Source of the DNA: Selaginella tamariscina | Taxonomy: Eukaryota > Streptophyta > Lycopodiopsida > Selaginellales > Selaginellaceae | Length of the DNA stretch: 64,000 nt | Direction: 5' to 3' | Assembly (NCBI GenBank): GCA_003024785.1 | Contig: PUQB01000804.1 | Span: 1 to 64,000, forward strand | Shown here: piece after piece, positions 19,550 through 31,183 of the stretch | How positions within the stretch are numbered: position 1 is the first letter of the stretch | Layout of the letters: every line of letters begins with the position of its first letter | Made by a program: the position numbers and the translations under genes | Notes under the pieces: model-generated | Seen by the model: the letters and a program-made list of their open reading frames with translations, nothing else | Database searches by the model: none | Told to the model about the DNA's origin: nothing

Positions 19550-22500
19550 TTATATATACTATTTAAATTTTTGTAATAAAGTTATAAAGACAATAATCTG
19601 AAACTTAAATGTTATTTCTTGCAACAACTTTTGAAGCATTTTAAACATAATAATTGTTGACCATTCATACCATCAAATTAAATAGTTACTATTGTTTATA
19701 TAAGAAAAGACTACATTTACGATTAAGAATATCATTTATAAAATCTGACCCCTTTTTTTCTCAACTAAATTTGTTTAATATATGTTTATTCATGTATGTA
19801 AGTTCGATACTAAATTTTGTAAGCTTATATTATTCTAATATTATTTTAGCACTATGTTATATTTTGATGGGGAGGGCTATTCAATGTGCTGCACGTTGTG
19901 CGCCGGTTCTATACTAAAGTCCTTATAAGTTTTTTTTGTTTTCTTCATATGTACAGAAAATGCCTTCCTCCGTACCTGTCTTTAGCGTAAAGTACATGTT
20001 AGAGTAGAACATTTTCTTAAACATTTACATTATGTTGTTTTACATAATTGCAGTTGTCCTCGAATTTTACGATATAAAAAGGAAAGTAAGCTACTTCTTC
20101 AAGAATAAAAGATTAATTAGGCTTCATTAAAAGATTAATTAGTTAAAAATAATGAAGAATGCACATATCTTAGTAGTAGATGACTCTCTCAAAAGTCTAT
20201 CTTCAACCAAAACATTGTTTGTATCCATCAGACCCATATTTTAATATCAATATCATGATAAGCTAGTGAACTACTTGGATATGTGCTTCAGAAAGAAGAA
20301 TTTTGAAAACTTTTGTGAGTAATATCCACATATCAAACATATTTTGAAATTTTTTTTTCGTGATTTTGAATTTTATAAATTGAAGGAAAGCAATCGAGCG
20401 CTTTACAATATTATTTTTAAAGAACACATGTTTTAGATAAGCTTTTATGCACTCCTATTCTTATCACAACTTATGTATTAACAAGGATAGCAACTCTTAA
20501 CTGCATTTGTGAGAGTGTTAGGTGGTGTAACAACATAAAGATATTGATCAAAATTATTCGATTAATCCGAAGAGTGATGACTTATATAAAATAAAGAGAT
20601 TTTTTTATATGGTTCAGGCAAGTATTTACAAATAGATTAATAGTATTTTTTAATTATTGTAAATTATTTTTCCAATGAAGAATAATATAAATATTCTAAG
20701 ATATTTTAGGAATATTCCTTACTAAGTAAGGTTAATGAGGATTAATTTATTAATTAATATTTAAGGCTTAATTATATATTTATTAAATAATTAAAACTTA
20801 AATATTAATTAACAATTTTATATTTCCATTTCATGTATCATTCCCATTTTAGTTACAATTTGCATTTGGTCATATATTTGACTTGAATTTGATTCCTAGT
20901 AGGAATGATTTTATGTCAGTGACATACCAAGTGAATAGGCTAATTTTAAGTTGGCGGGACCTTGTTGTCTTCAAAGAATAAGGTTTTGAAAATAAGTATC
21001 TTATATCAAAAAAGAGCTTGATTCCAATAAATGTTTCATACCTAGTTTGGTGTAGCTATATATAACAGCATATAGGTATAGTAGCAGATAGGTATAGTAG
21101 CAAATCTGTATGTAAGGGTAATGAGAAACATTGAGAGATGTAGAAATGTGAGGCTATAATATCGTAATATGTAAAGATGTGAACCATTGGAAAATCCAAG
21201 AAACACAAAGGCGTTTGGTTAAGCATTTGAGGTGGCTCAAATTGTTGTGCACTTGACGACAAGGTCATCAAGTATATTTAAAAAAGTAAAGGATTTATTT
21301 CTTGTTAACTAAGGGGCCAACATTCAACATTAACTAGAGGCCTTCGATATAAATTCTAGTTAAATAAAGAAATTAACCATTATGTTGTTTATGTTGGGTG
21401 ACAGATTTTGCAAACGTGCAAAAGATCTTTAAGTGACTTCATATTGCAGGTGGTGCCTCCGGCAGTGAGTTTACAATCAGTGAATGATGGTTATGAAATA
21501 CTTGGTTTTGTGTAAGGCAAGGGGGTAATGAAAATTATGTGAACTTTTGGCTGACTCTACATAAAGTAATATGTTAGTTTTGATTAGTTTTTTTTAACAT
21601 TGAGGAAACCATTTAGGGACTTTAAAAAGAATTATGAATCAACATTTGGTTCATTTAACTGGTTTAATAAGATACTAATTATCACACTAATGTTATCATG
21701 ACACCAAATATTCATGATTAAGTTATATCTCATAATTTAGTTAAACTCCTCAAACATAAGTAAGGTATCAAATTCAATACGTTGAGATACACTATTCATT
21801 TTGGACACTTAACAATTCTACAAAGTACCACATTGCTTCCCAAAATGTATTAAGAAAATTTTCTCATTTTTCAACTAACTTTGAAAATGTACTTCAAGTT
21901 ACAACATTATAGTACTGCCTTATCAAAATGTCGAACTCAGATCCGTTTGAGTCTTTATATCCCATGAGTATAACCACTTCATATGGTCCCAAATGAGTTA
22001 CAATATTGAGTGTTCTTATCTCAATATTCATTAGATATTATACTATACTTTACTTAGTTATTTATAACTAATCCCATAAAGATAATCATAAATATTTTTA
22101 ACAAATGAAGTGATAAAAAACCTCATATTCTCGATTGAGATAACAAATCGTACACTTAAAACTTCTTATTATGAATCATTAAGAAGAGAGACCATCTTCT
22201 TGAGCTATCTCAACAACTCATTTCATATTTTTCCGAATACCAACCCAAACTCAAGAAACATCATCAACCCTTAAGATAGAATGACAACAAACCCAAGGAA
22301 CACCATTAAACCTTGAGTTAAGAAAAACCTCACTTTTTTAATATTCTAGAGGATCAAAGATACATACTTTGTATGTTCTTTAAGTGCCCACATTTGCAAT
22401 CATGATATAGAGTTAAGAATTAACTTTTGAATAATATATTTAACTCCAAAATGAAATTAATATTAAAAACCAACACTAACTTCTAAATTCCACTGGATAC

Positions 22501-24463
22501 CAATTTTTTAAGGAGGTACATGCTCTCAAATCTAATAAATACCCAATTGTTTATAGTTCATCAACATTTCCAAACATAACCTATTGAACTTAGCAAGTTA
22601 TTTTACCTAGTTGATAAGCAAAGTGGAGACCCTGAACTTTGTGCTTTGTTAATCAAGGAAACACCCTTGTTCAAAAGCTCAAATCAATTAACTTCCATAG
22701 TGCAAATAATATAAGTTTAAAGAGTTAATAATGAAATGCATAAGTGTGCGTCGAACACCTTCACTATGCAAGTTCTTTTATACTCAATAAACATGAAAAT
22801 GTAAACATATGTTTTTAACATTTTTATTTCTAGTAAATCACGTCAGCTACCCAAAACTGCACCGATAGGAATGTTGTATTGAATGTCTCTACTACCATAA
22901 ATTATCATCTCATTTCCTTCTCATGTTTCCACATGAGACACAATTATAAATGAGTTAGCCAAATTAGTTAATTTGAATACAAAGTGTGCACTTACAACTA
23001 ACTGAGGTTTGACATTATACTTGTCTAAATCAAGGGACTTTAACGCAACAGTACAATCACCCTTATAACCAACATCATTGAAATAATGCGAACATCAAAT
23101 AATATTTTGACTACATTACATTTTCAAACTAATTATTGAATATATTCATTATATGTTAATACCCAACTTTCCATTGTACCATAAGTTCAATACCATAGCC
23201 TGTTTACTCTCGGAACATGCGCTATAGTGAGAATTCATTTTGTACTTCATATCATAATGTAATGTTTATTCTTATATTCACATGTCTCTTTGTCCAAAAT
23301 AAAAAATGAACATTTGAACATGAGTCTTTCCTTGTTTAAACATTATTGTTAAAATGGATATTGAATCTTGACAACTCATCACATTTTCAAATCATGTATT
23401 ATCTTAATTTTATACATTTTAAATAAATAAAAAAGAAATTTTAATAATGTGTAGACTTAGCATATCATATGATCCACTTTATAAAACTTATTTTAGAAGT
23501 CAATACAAACTAACTCACCATGTTTTGTGGAAATGTATAGTAAACTAACATGCACAAAGTAACTTAGGCAACCGTAAGGTAAAATAACCTGGTATGTAAC
23601 ATGTAAGTTGCCTTCCAAATGTTACTTTCGACATTAGAGTCCATAACCCACACCCACTTACCAAGCATATATTCTTTAAGAAGTTATAGATCTCATAATT
23701 AACTCTTTGTGCAAAATTTAGATGTGTAGCAAGAGATAGAGTATTTCAAGAATTTAGAAAAATTAATTAAACTCTAAAACACATTACAACTTTAAGCAAT
23801 CCTACTGACGGCAAAGAATAGGCTTCAATACAATTGTCAAAGTTTTAACTTAAAAGGTTAACACGTGATTGTTAAATGGTCATTTAGTGTTAACATCTTC
23901 TAAGTCTTCCAAAATAACTTCTAAAGTTTAACTCAAATGCCCAAACATGCATCAGATTTAGGATCCTACCCTAATCATAAAGAATAACTCAATAGACTTT
24001 AGGATCCTTACCCCAAGAGACCTATACCTTAACCCACTAAAGAGACATGTCTTACACATACCCCTGTGATAAAGTTAAAGCGTCATCATTTCCTTAAGGA
24101 ATCACCCCCTTTAGGGTGACAAGGGGTACATTGAACCATGATTAACCCCTAAAAGTTTGAGTGATCGAGTTACACCCTAGACAGCTAGACTTGTGAGGAC
24201 ACAAGTATGCGTTATATGCGAACATGAGTGTTCTATTAAGAAAACTCCGTAAGGTTAGGATTGAACAACCTTAAGTACATAACCTCACAAGTACCTCACA
24301 AAAGGGTTCATCTAACAAACTTAGGTTGTTCAAGTCCTAAAACATTTACATACAAGAAGAACACCCCTAGCCAAGTGTGCTTACTAACTCACTTGGTTAT
24401 GAGACCTAAACTCCCTTGAGCATATGCCCAAGGCTTAACACCCTAATGCGAGCATAAACATGC
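19550..24463. other. Spacer E, unit 1: long AT-rich region without recognised genes
   Basis: No exon structure, repeat array or RNA gene could be supported over nearly 5 kb. Small open frames (for example 19654-19917 plus and 21056-21271 minus) have no recognisable motif and are altered by indels in unit 2. The last 500 bp are richer in C (CCACTAAAGAGACATGTC, ATCACCCCCTTTAGGGTGAC). The spacer ends at the duplication junction. It is nearly identical to 53149-58045. Confidence 0.6.
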
Positions 24464-24480
24464 ATGGAGACCATCAAGAA
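24445..24480. other. Duplication junction, end of unit 1 to start of unit 2
   Basis: Spacer sequence (CCTAATGCGAGCATAAACATGC) passes directly into the middle of a gene B exon (ATGGAGACCATCAAGAAGGA, as at 983-1002). The junction between units 2 and 3 at 58027-58062 is nearly identical. The phrase GCAAGCAT appears just before the breakpoint both in spacer E (58032-58039) and in gene B1 (972-979), a possible microhomology. Confidence 0.85.
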
Positions 24481-26061
24481 GGAGCATGTGTATAGGAAAG
24501 GTGTATTGAGTTGTAAACAACATAATCTGGCCGGGTGTGTGTGTGTTTTTGTGGTTCTGGAAGTTACCTACACACATGTTGTATAAACGTAAGGACAATG
24601 TATAGTGTACATATGAATATATTACGTTACTGTGCTGTATATTGTACAGTTGGTAAGATCACACTGCTACTTATCAACACACACACACGTCCAACATGTT
24701 TATATGGAGAAGGCACTTCATTTCTACAGTGCTCATCAAGAGAAGCATGCAGTAAGATGCTGGCATATTGTTGATATGCGAAAACAAAGTAGAATAGTCA
24801 ATGCTTTTGCTTTTAGAAGATGTCTTCACTCCTTACTTTCCAAGGTATGTAGCTTTTATATATACATATTCTAGCATTATATATAGTATTTACATACTAG
24901 AATTAGTATAAGGTATGTATATTTGTTTTCACAGTCCTTACTAACTATATTAAACAGGGCTTTAATGCATGGAAACAAAGTGTAAAGTTGCAACAAGCGC
25001 AGCCCTTGTGTTACACGCTGTTAAGTAAGTGTGTATGTGTATTGTGTGTGTGTGGGTGTGACTTGTATGAGTTTGCAGGAAAAAAGGAACTGAAGGCAAC
25101 AGTGAGCAAGAAGAGACGAAAAAAAGAGTAAGTAGTAGTCTATTTTGCATGCGCGTTTGGAACATTATATGTACGCATATAATATGTATGTGTATGTCCT
25201 AATGCTATCGTGTGTATAACATGTATATACCAACTATATATATTGCATATGTTAGCTATATGCGCTATGCATAGTTATATGTGTATATATGCATATATTG
25301 ATATGTGTGTGTGTGTAGATTGCACGAGAGTTGCTAATATCTTGGTGGGAAAAATGACGTGGAGGAGACGAGCAGGGCAGCTTAGCAAGCTTTTATCCTC
25401 ACGAAGACAGCGAACATTATTGGTGAACAGTTTACACGAATGGATACACGCTACATTTGACAACCTGCTTATTGCCAATGCAAGGTTTCATACAGAACTC
25501 TCTGAGATATACTGTAGTTTATATATTACTTTGTATTTATACATTAGTATAAAAATGTATATTGTATATCTTTGTGTGTCTGTTTCCAGCGCATTATATA
25601 TCATACTAATCCATATGGATAACTGCCTTTATACCCCACGTATTTTTTGTGTGTGATTTTGTATATATCACTAAGGGCATCTCTCTCTCTCTCTCTCTCT
25701 AGATAGATAGATAGATGTGTATATGCTGTTTATATATATAAACACAGCATATACACATGTTATTTACGAGCGTATGTGCATGCTAATTGATTGTTGCTTA
25801 AATTAACAGGCACAATGCGATGAGCAAAAGCAACAAACGACTGCTGTAGATGTGGAGAATCTTCAGTTAATTGATCGTCTACACGTAATGTCATCTGAAA
25901 TAGCATTGTTGAAGATAACCATTGCAGAGAAAGAGAAGAAAGAAGCTGAATTACGCCATCCATTGGAAGACGGGGCTGTTATTGAAGGCTCTCTCCATGG
26001 GGACTTGGAGCAACAAAATATGAGAATCGAAGAACTGGAGCTGGATATTCTCAATTTACAG
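24464..26061 (+). pseudogene. Gene B2, 5' part: truncated Sfi1-like region, unit 2
   Basis: Matches 983-2709. Exon remnants: 24464-24500, 24689-24844, 24958-25024, 25079-25127, 25319-25506, 25810-26061. The gene starts inside an exon, so it has lost its 5' end and promoter. Further damage compared with unit 1: the acceptor of the second exon is missing (CA run joins GTCCAACATG), about 64 bp are deleted from the third exon (GCGCAG joined to CCCTTGTG, removing the TFWREYL repeat and shifting frame), and the GCCAAG plus donor after TCTGAG is gone. The coiled-coil exon at 25810 stays open. Unit 3 shares all these lesions. Confidence 0.8.
25706..25757. repeat. Inverted repeat (hairpin) in a gene B2 intron
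   Basis: GTGTATATGCTGTTTATATATA is followed by TATAAACACAGCATATACAC. The two halves are reverse complements except for a 2-bp insertion. A CT run and GATA repeats lie just upstream. Unit 3 has the same structure at 59315-59357; unit 1 has only the right half. Confidence 0.8.
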
Positions 26062-26076
26062 GTATAGGTGTGTGTA

Positions 26077-26085
26077 TGTATGTAG
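26077..26085. repeat. Left target-site duplication of the MULE, unit 2
   Basis: Reads GTATGTAG-like sequence (ATGTATGTAG), two bases shorter than the right copy TATATGTAG at 34354-34362. In unit 3 the left copy is a perfect TATATGTAG. The length difference lies within a TA/GTA-rich tract. Confidence 0.6.
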
Positions 26086-26200
26086 GAGTGCCGCCATTCT
26101 GGAGGCTTGGGCCCAGGAGGCCTGGGCTCTGAATATTCTAGAATATTCTTTTGGGTGGGCAGTATTGGCCTCAGTCGGCAAATTTTTTTTCTAGTGAAAC
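26086..26200 (+). repeat. Left terminal region of the MULE
   Basis: Contains GGAGGCTTGGG, CAGGAGGCCTGGG, GAATATTCTAGAATATTC and then GTCGGCAAATTTTT. The right terminal region holds the reverse-complement counterparts in the same order, with one block missing. The GTCGGCA motif also occurs twice near the right end. Confidence 0.75.
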
Positions 26201-26439
26201 AGTTATATTTTTGCCTTATTTTTTTTATATTAGTTTAATTTATTACTCAATATACACTAGCTAAAGTTTCTTCTTCATCTTAAGCAAGCTACAGTTCTCG
26301 AACCACTAGCTAGGCTTGGACGTGGAGGTGTCTGAGTTAGTATTTCCTCTGGTCGAATGTTCTCTGCAGTTGTTTGTTGCTAACCTAGAGAGTTCAAACT
26401 CTTCTCGGTTCCTATAATATTCCTTCCGAACTCGATGAC

Positions 26440-29400
26440 AGCTAACAACGATAATCCAGTTTCAGAACCAATATCCCAGACAAGGTCACCAGGTCTACTG
26501 AGAGCTCGATCAAAAGTTGCATCAGTTTCAGAATCCCCAGGTCACCAGGTCTACTGAGATGCTCGATCAAAAGCTGCATGAGACGAACACTCTTCGGTTG
26601 AATCATCATCATGTACAAACTTCCATTAGGATAGATAAAAGCAAAGTACTTCCTTACCAAGCTTCTTGAAAACGATCGTAGTATCGACAAGGATCGTGTT
26701 CGTCAATGCCAGAGGGTTTGGCTTCTTCGACTTCTTCTCAGAGCTTTGCAGCACCAAGAGAACCAACAAGTTATCCTGCCACATAGACCTGTAATGAATA
26801 GCTAGCGTACCTTAATTTTGTCATGGTATCCCCAGCCTCGTGCTGGTAGACGCTGTATCCTGCAACCTCCAGGTTGATTACTGTAGCCACCTGAATTACT
26901 GAAACCAAAGGAGAAGTCGCGAAGACGACCATGAAACCACTTGCTGCCAAGTGCATTCCACTGAATTGCAAGGCCTCCTCAAACTTCACTGGATCTAGCT
27001 GCACAATGTCCTTGTTGATGCTAGCACCTCCATATACAAGCTCATTGGGCAAGTCGAGGATGACGAGGTTGAAGCTGTATTCACCTACCACTTCTGGAAC
27101 AGCGTTTGTGACTCAGCCGTATGTAGTTTGTCAACATGTTGTCGGAGCTTGGTGTACACCTCTATCTAGGAAGCACCCGGCTCGAAGAAAGACCTGCTCA
27201 TCTCCTCCATATCGCACACAACTAGGTCGTAGGATCCACGGAATGCAGCCAGTGTCGGGATGAAGGTCATCAGGTCGTCCTTGATGTCCAAACTAGCTAC
27301 AAGTGGCTGCACCTCATTGAGTGTAAAGTCGATTGCCGACGGAGGTGCTGTAAAGAGCTTGGTCCCACTCCTGATGCCTTTGCAGGTGTAGATGTCTTCC
27401 GCACCGTCTTCTTCATCTTGCTCTTCTTGATAGCCTCTACTTCGTCCGCTCCCAAACAATCGCTGGAAGATCATTGGCATGCACGTCGAACAGTGAGCTC
27501 TCCCAAGCTGGTGGCTGCTGCGACGGACAGTCGAGCCAAAATGGAACATGCTGCGTTCGAATGGTGTTAGAGCTCCTCTGCTCTTCGATCACATGTGAGG
27601 CTCGCTTGTATGATCTGTCCACAGCTTCATCACTGAGACGGTGCCATTTTCTTCGCTAGTATGAACTGTAACACAAAGTTAGTTAGTAGCAATGCTGGAA
27701 TGAAAGCTTACCTCCATATCATCCGACGCGCAGACTCCTCACGCTCCAAAACTCATTCGGCTCCATCGAATAAGTGAACCGTATGCAGTCATGGAAGGGC
27801 TGAAAGACCAGGCACTTGCTCCGAGTTCGCATCTCGTCAAACCAGCTCATGAAGTCGACATCGTTCCAACTTCTTCACATCCATTCCTTCACCATCGCAG
27901 TCCCTTAAGGATCTGAATGGCTTCCTCGTGCACAGCCTTCCAATATAAGTCCAAGTGAACCACTTGATCCACTCTTTGTCCTGCATGCCTGGTAGCCCAA
28001 GTGTCTGTTGTTCTGCCTTGGATTTGAGACAGTGAGCTTGTTCAAGTATCGGAGTCGCAGCATGTTTGAAATCTTCGCCTTTGACATCGCGTACAGCTTC
28101 TCAATGCCCATCCACGACACTGCTTATGAGAGATGTTCGTCACCTTCTGGAACCACTCCTCCCCCAACTCTGGGTCTATGATAGAGAGGAACTTGTGCAT
28201 ACGCTTGTCATGCTTCTTGTACACTAGTTGCTTCAGGTTCAGTTCAAGCTGTGGATTGCCTTTAGCATTGGTGACTGCTCTGTCGAGATCATCATCGATC
28301 TCGTTCTGCACATAGAGTCAGTTAAAAACTTCTTTCCTATCAATCAAACCTAAGGTTACCTTGAAAAGAATCTTTGCAGATCAGGTTCGGAAGAGGATGC
28401 CAAGCCGCTTTCCTGTTGCACTCTCCTTCCACTTCCGCACCTCAAGACGATCAACCTCCGTGAGTGACTTGAGGATTTTCTGAGTTCCTTCAATAGTGCA
28501 GACTCTTTACAGCGAGTAGAATATGTGGTAGTGTTGTTTCCACATATGTTGCTGAAGATCTGTTCATTGAAACTGTAAGTTAGAATCTTAACGAAAAGAA
28601 AAGAAGATACTCACATGTTTATCGATTGGAACATCAAACTAGTTGAAGATTGTCGAGGTTCTCTGTGGAGATGAAACTCGATCAACACGAATAGCCCATC
28701 GTTGGTTGTCCTTTGCATCCTCTCGGTAGAGCTTCTGCAAAGCTTATAGCTTATAGTTCTGTCCTAGCAGCTGAACTTCTGATTTGACAGCACCCACTGT
28801 TTGTACTCCGGCTGAGTAAGAGCTTGCTCGAAAGACCGATGCTACTCGTACTGAACCGTGTCCTTCGACAGCTCCTCAGTAATGAGTGGATCTCTATGGA
28901 CAGAATGAACAAGGCTTGTTGCATAGATAACTAGCCTTCTTCAATGATGACACCAGCATGTCCAAGTCCCTGGTTCACTCGTCGAACCACCTCGTTTGAA
29001 TGCATTCTACAGATTGGCACATCAGGAGGATCACCAAGTCCCTTGATAGTAATTTTGTCGAGCAGGTTCGTTGAGCTTTCCAAATGCAAGCTGGTCATAT
29101 AACTCCTTCGGCTCCTTATCGCTCTTTGCCTTCTTGCCTTTTGGATCAGCTTTCCGCAGCCTCTCTTTTTGCTGACTGCCTCCTCCAAGTCGTCCTCGCT
29201 AAAAGAAGAAAGAGCTTCAACTACCTCTATCATTTGCACTTGCTCTTTCAGGACTGCAACCTCAGCTGATGAAGGAGGCAACTGCGATGAGCTCTCGGGA
29301 AAGTTGTGATGGTTGATGGAGGCTGCTCCTACTCAACTGATACTACTTAAGGCTGAGTCACTGGAGGATCCTCCTTTGCTACATTAGATGGTTCTCCTCT

Positions 29401-29489
29401 CTTTCCTCACTTGTGCTTCGATATCTCTTCTCTTCCCATGGCTCTTCATCAGGCACAAGCTTTTGTAGACGTTTTGAAGCTCTCACCAT
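26440..29489 (-). pseudogene. Unknown minus-strand gene carried by the MULE, unit 2 copy
   Basis: A good start is at 29489 (MVRASKRLQKLVPDEEPWEE). Downstream blocks: an acidic/basic helical region (AEVAVLKEQVQMIEVVEALS then EDDLEEAVSKKRG), LGDPPDVPICRMHSNEVVRR, KKHDKRMHKFLSIIDPELGE, EKLYAMSKAKISNMLRLRYL, TLNEVQPLVASLDIKD, YDLVVCDMEEMSRSFFEPG, FNLVILDLPNELVYGG, and SGFMVVFATSPLVSV. Stops and frame changes separate the blocks (for example a TAG after EPGAS, near 27166). Two segments of hydrophobic-strand-plus-Asp type (DLVVCDMEE, NLVILDLPNE) recall Rossmann-fold methyltransferases, but no motif I or DPPY is certain. Not recognised as MURB or a ULP1 protease. Unit 3 has the same gene with partly different breaks. 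It is transcribed away from the transposase. Confidence 0.55.
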
Positions 29490-29564
29490 TTTGCAGACTC
29501 TAAAAGCAAACACACAAGTCAATTGATTCGAGACAAAAGGAAAAACAACCAAAGATGATAACCT

Positions 29565-30315
29565 TGTGGCTGCCGACTCAAGCTAGATGGTGCTAACCCT
29601 CTCAGTCAGCACAAAAAGTCGATGAGCAAAACCTGTCGACTGAGACCAGTTGGTGTGACCCTCTCAGACGGCACATATGAGATGGTGTATGATGTATGCC
29701 GACTGAGCCAAGATGGTGCCATCCCTCTTAGACGGCACAAATGGGAAGACCCTTTAACTCAGGAATTAAAAAAAAAACACATTGTGATATGGATACTTGA
29801 GCTGCAAATTAAAGAAAAGAAATTGAACAGACCTTGTGGTTGTGACTGAGCCAGGATGGTGTCGTCTCTCTCAAATAGCACAAATGGGAAGACCCTTTAA
29901 CTTTGGCATCAAAAAAAAAAAACATTGTGATATGGATACTTGAGCCGCAAATCAAAAAAAAATAAAATTGAATAGACCTTGTGGCTGCTGATTAAGCCAG
30001 GATGGTGCCGTCTCTCTCAAACAGCACAAATGGGAAGACCCTTTAACTCTGGCATAAAAAAAACACATTGTGATATGGATACTTGAGCCGCAAATTAAAG
30101 AAAAAGAAATTGAACAAACCTTGTGGCTGCCGACTGAGCAGGATGGTGCTGACAATCTAAATTGGCATAGAAATCAGGGAAGACCCTTTAACTCTGGCAT
30201 AAAAAAAAACACATTGTGATATGGATACTTGAGCCGCAAATTAAAGAAAAAGAAATTGAACAAACCTTGTGGCTGCCGACTGAGCAGGATGGTGCTGACA
30301 ATATAAATTGGCATA
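29565..30315. repeat. Tandem array of about 140-150 bp units inside the MULE
   Basis: Five imperfect units start at about 29697, 29846, 29993, 30127 and 30274. Each has GACTGAGCCAGGATGGTGCC, a short variable part, GGGAAGACCCTTTAACTCTGGC, an A run, and ACACATTGTGATATGGATACTTGAGC. Partial units precede it (29570-29690). It lies just upstream of the minus-strand gene's start, between it and the divergent transposase, so it may hold promoter elements. Unit 3 carries the same array at 63130-63765. Confidence 0.88.
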
Positions 30316-30394
30316 GAAATCTCAACTAGTTTACTTGGGTGCTACACGAATTGACTCGAAATAGATTGTGTTGCTTGTAAGGATGAGAGATCAT

Positions 30395-30478
30395 TTTTTG
30401 ACTTTCACAGGACTCGAACCCAAGACCTTTTAGCTAACACACACATGTGTTAACCAACTGGTCCATATGATCCTGGAT
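30395..30478 (-). repeat. tRNA-related sequence (SINE head or tRNA pseudogene) inside the MULE
   Basis: On the minus strand, TGGACCAGTTGG (30465-30454) resembles a Pol III A box and GGTTCGAGTCC (30420-30410) is a perfect B box, spaced as in a tRNA. The intervening sequence does not fold into a clear anticodon arm, and no paired acceptor stem is seen, so a functional tRNA is unlikely. It may be a tRNA-derived SINE nested in the element. The unit 3 copy has GGTTCAAGTCC. Confidence 0.65.
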
Positions 30479-30489
30479 GTTGAACTACA

Positions 30490-31183
30490 CCATTAACAAC
30501 AAGGCGTATATTCATACGCATGTTCCAGACTAGTGTGGACTACACATTCCAGACCAATTGTGGATCACACATTCCAGACCAGTTGTGGACCATACAATCC
30601 TCAGGACCTCAGATATATAAACAGGGTTCCAGTTCCAGGTTTTTCAGAATCATTCAACACTAGTCTTCGGCCTTGTGTTTCATTTTGTATTCATTTCTTT
30701 CTTGAATACAATCTCCTTCTTTCAAGGTTCCACCCTTGTTCTAAAGGTTTCACCCTTTGCACAAGGTCGTGACACTGCTCCTCTCAGGCCCCTTGGAGGA
30801 GATTTCAGATATCAGTTCTGAAATAGAAAAAACCCTAGCCCCAATGGAAATAATAAACCCTATTTACCAGAAAACCCTAGCCGCAATGAAAATAGTAAAC
30901 TCTACAGAATAAATGTGGCATTAAAATTTAGGGTTAATATTAAAATATGTGAATAATTGGTAAAGGTGAAGATATTTCATATTATAAAAGGTAATAATTA
31001 AATTACATCGGTGATACTGGAGAGGACAGCATTAAGAAATTGTAAGCTGGGCAGCATAAAATTAATTATATACAAAAGTGTGTTCACGTTTATTATCAAT
31101 GATTATAATTTTTTTGGCAAACGAGAGTGTGTTTAATCTTTTGCTTTGCTTTCCTAAACCACCGAGCTTTCTCCTTGTGTTGT
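30490..31183 (+). promoter_or_regulatory. Promoter-like region upstream of the MULE transposase
   Basis: Three tandem phrases CACATTCCAGACCA(A/G)TTGTGGA (30540-30597) precede a TATA-type box ATATATAAAC (30612-30621), about 570 bp upstream of the first ATG at 31184. The following stretch has pyrimidine-rich CTTCTTTCAAGGTTCC and CACCCTTTG repeats. It could also be the remains of a solo LTR; no clear TG...CA ends were found. Confidence 0.45.

Larger units (their letters stand above)
983..24463 (+). repeat. Segmental tandem duplication, unit 1 (about 23.5 kb)
   Basis: The sequence from about 983 (ATGAAGACCATCAAG) to 24463 is repeated in the same order and orientation at 24464-58045, and a third unit starts at about 58046. 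The 5' boundary lies inside an exon of gene B; the 3' boundary is the end of spacer E. Unit 1 lacks the MULE and lacks 2.75 kb of spacer found in unit 2, but keeps the complete pseudokinase region. Similarity between units is very high in spacer E, the lectin cluster and the 3' half of gene B. It is visibly lower in the 5' half of gene B and in spacer C. Confidence 0.93.

Noticed and set aside
19550..24463. Genes in spacer E
   Set aside because: All frames are short, AT-rich, without motifs, and broken in the other unit.
30395..30478. Functional tRNA gene
   Set aside because: A and B boxes are present, but no paired acceptor stem and no clear anticodon arm could be drawn.
30490..30830. Solo LTR of a retrotransposon
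   Set aside because: TATA box and short tandem repeats fit, but no TG...CA ends, target duplication or primer-binding site was seen; kept only as an alternative to a promoter.
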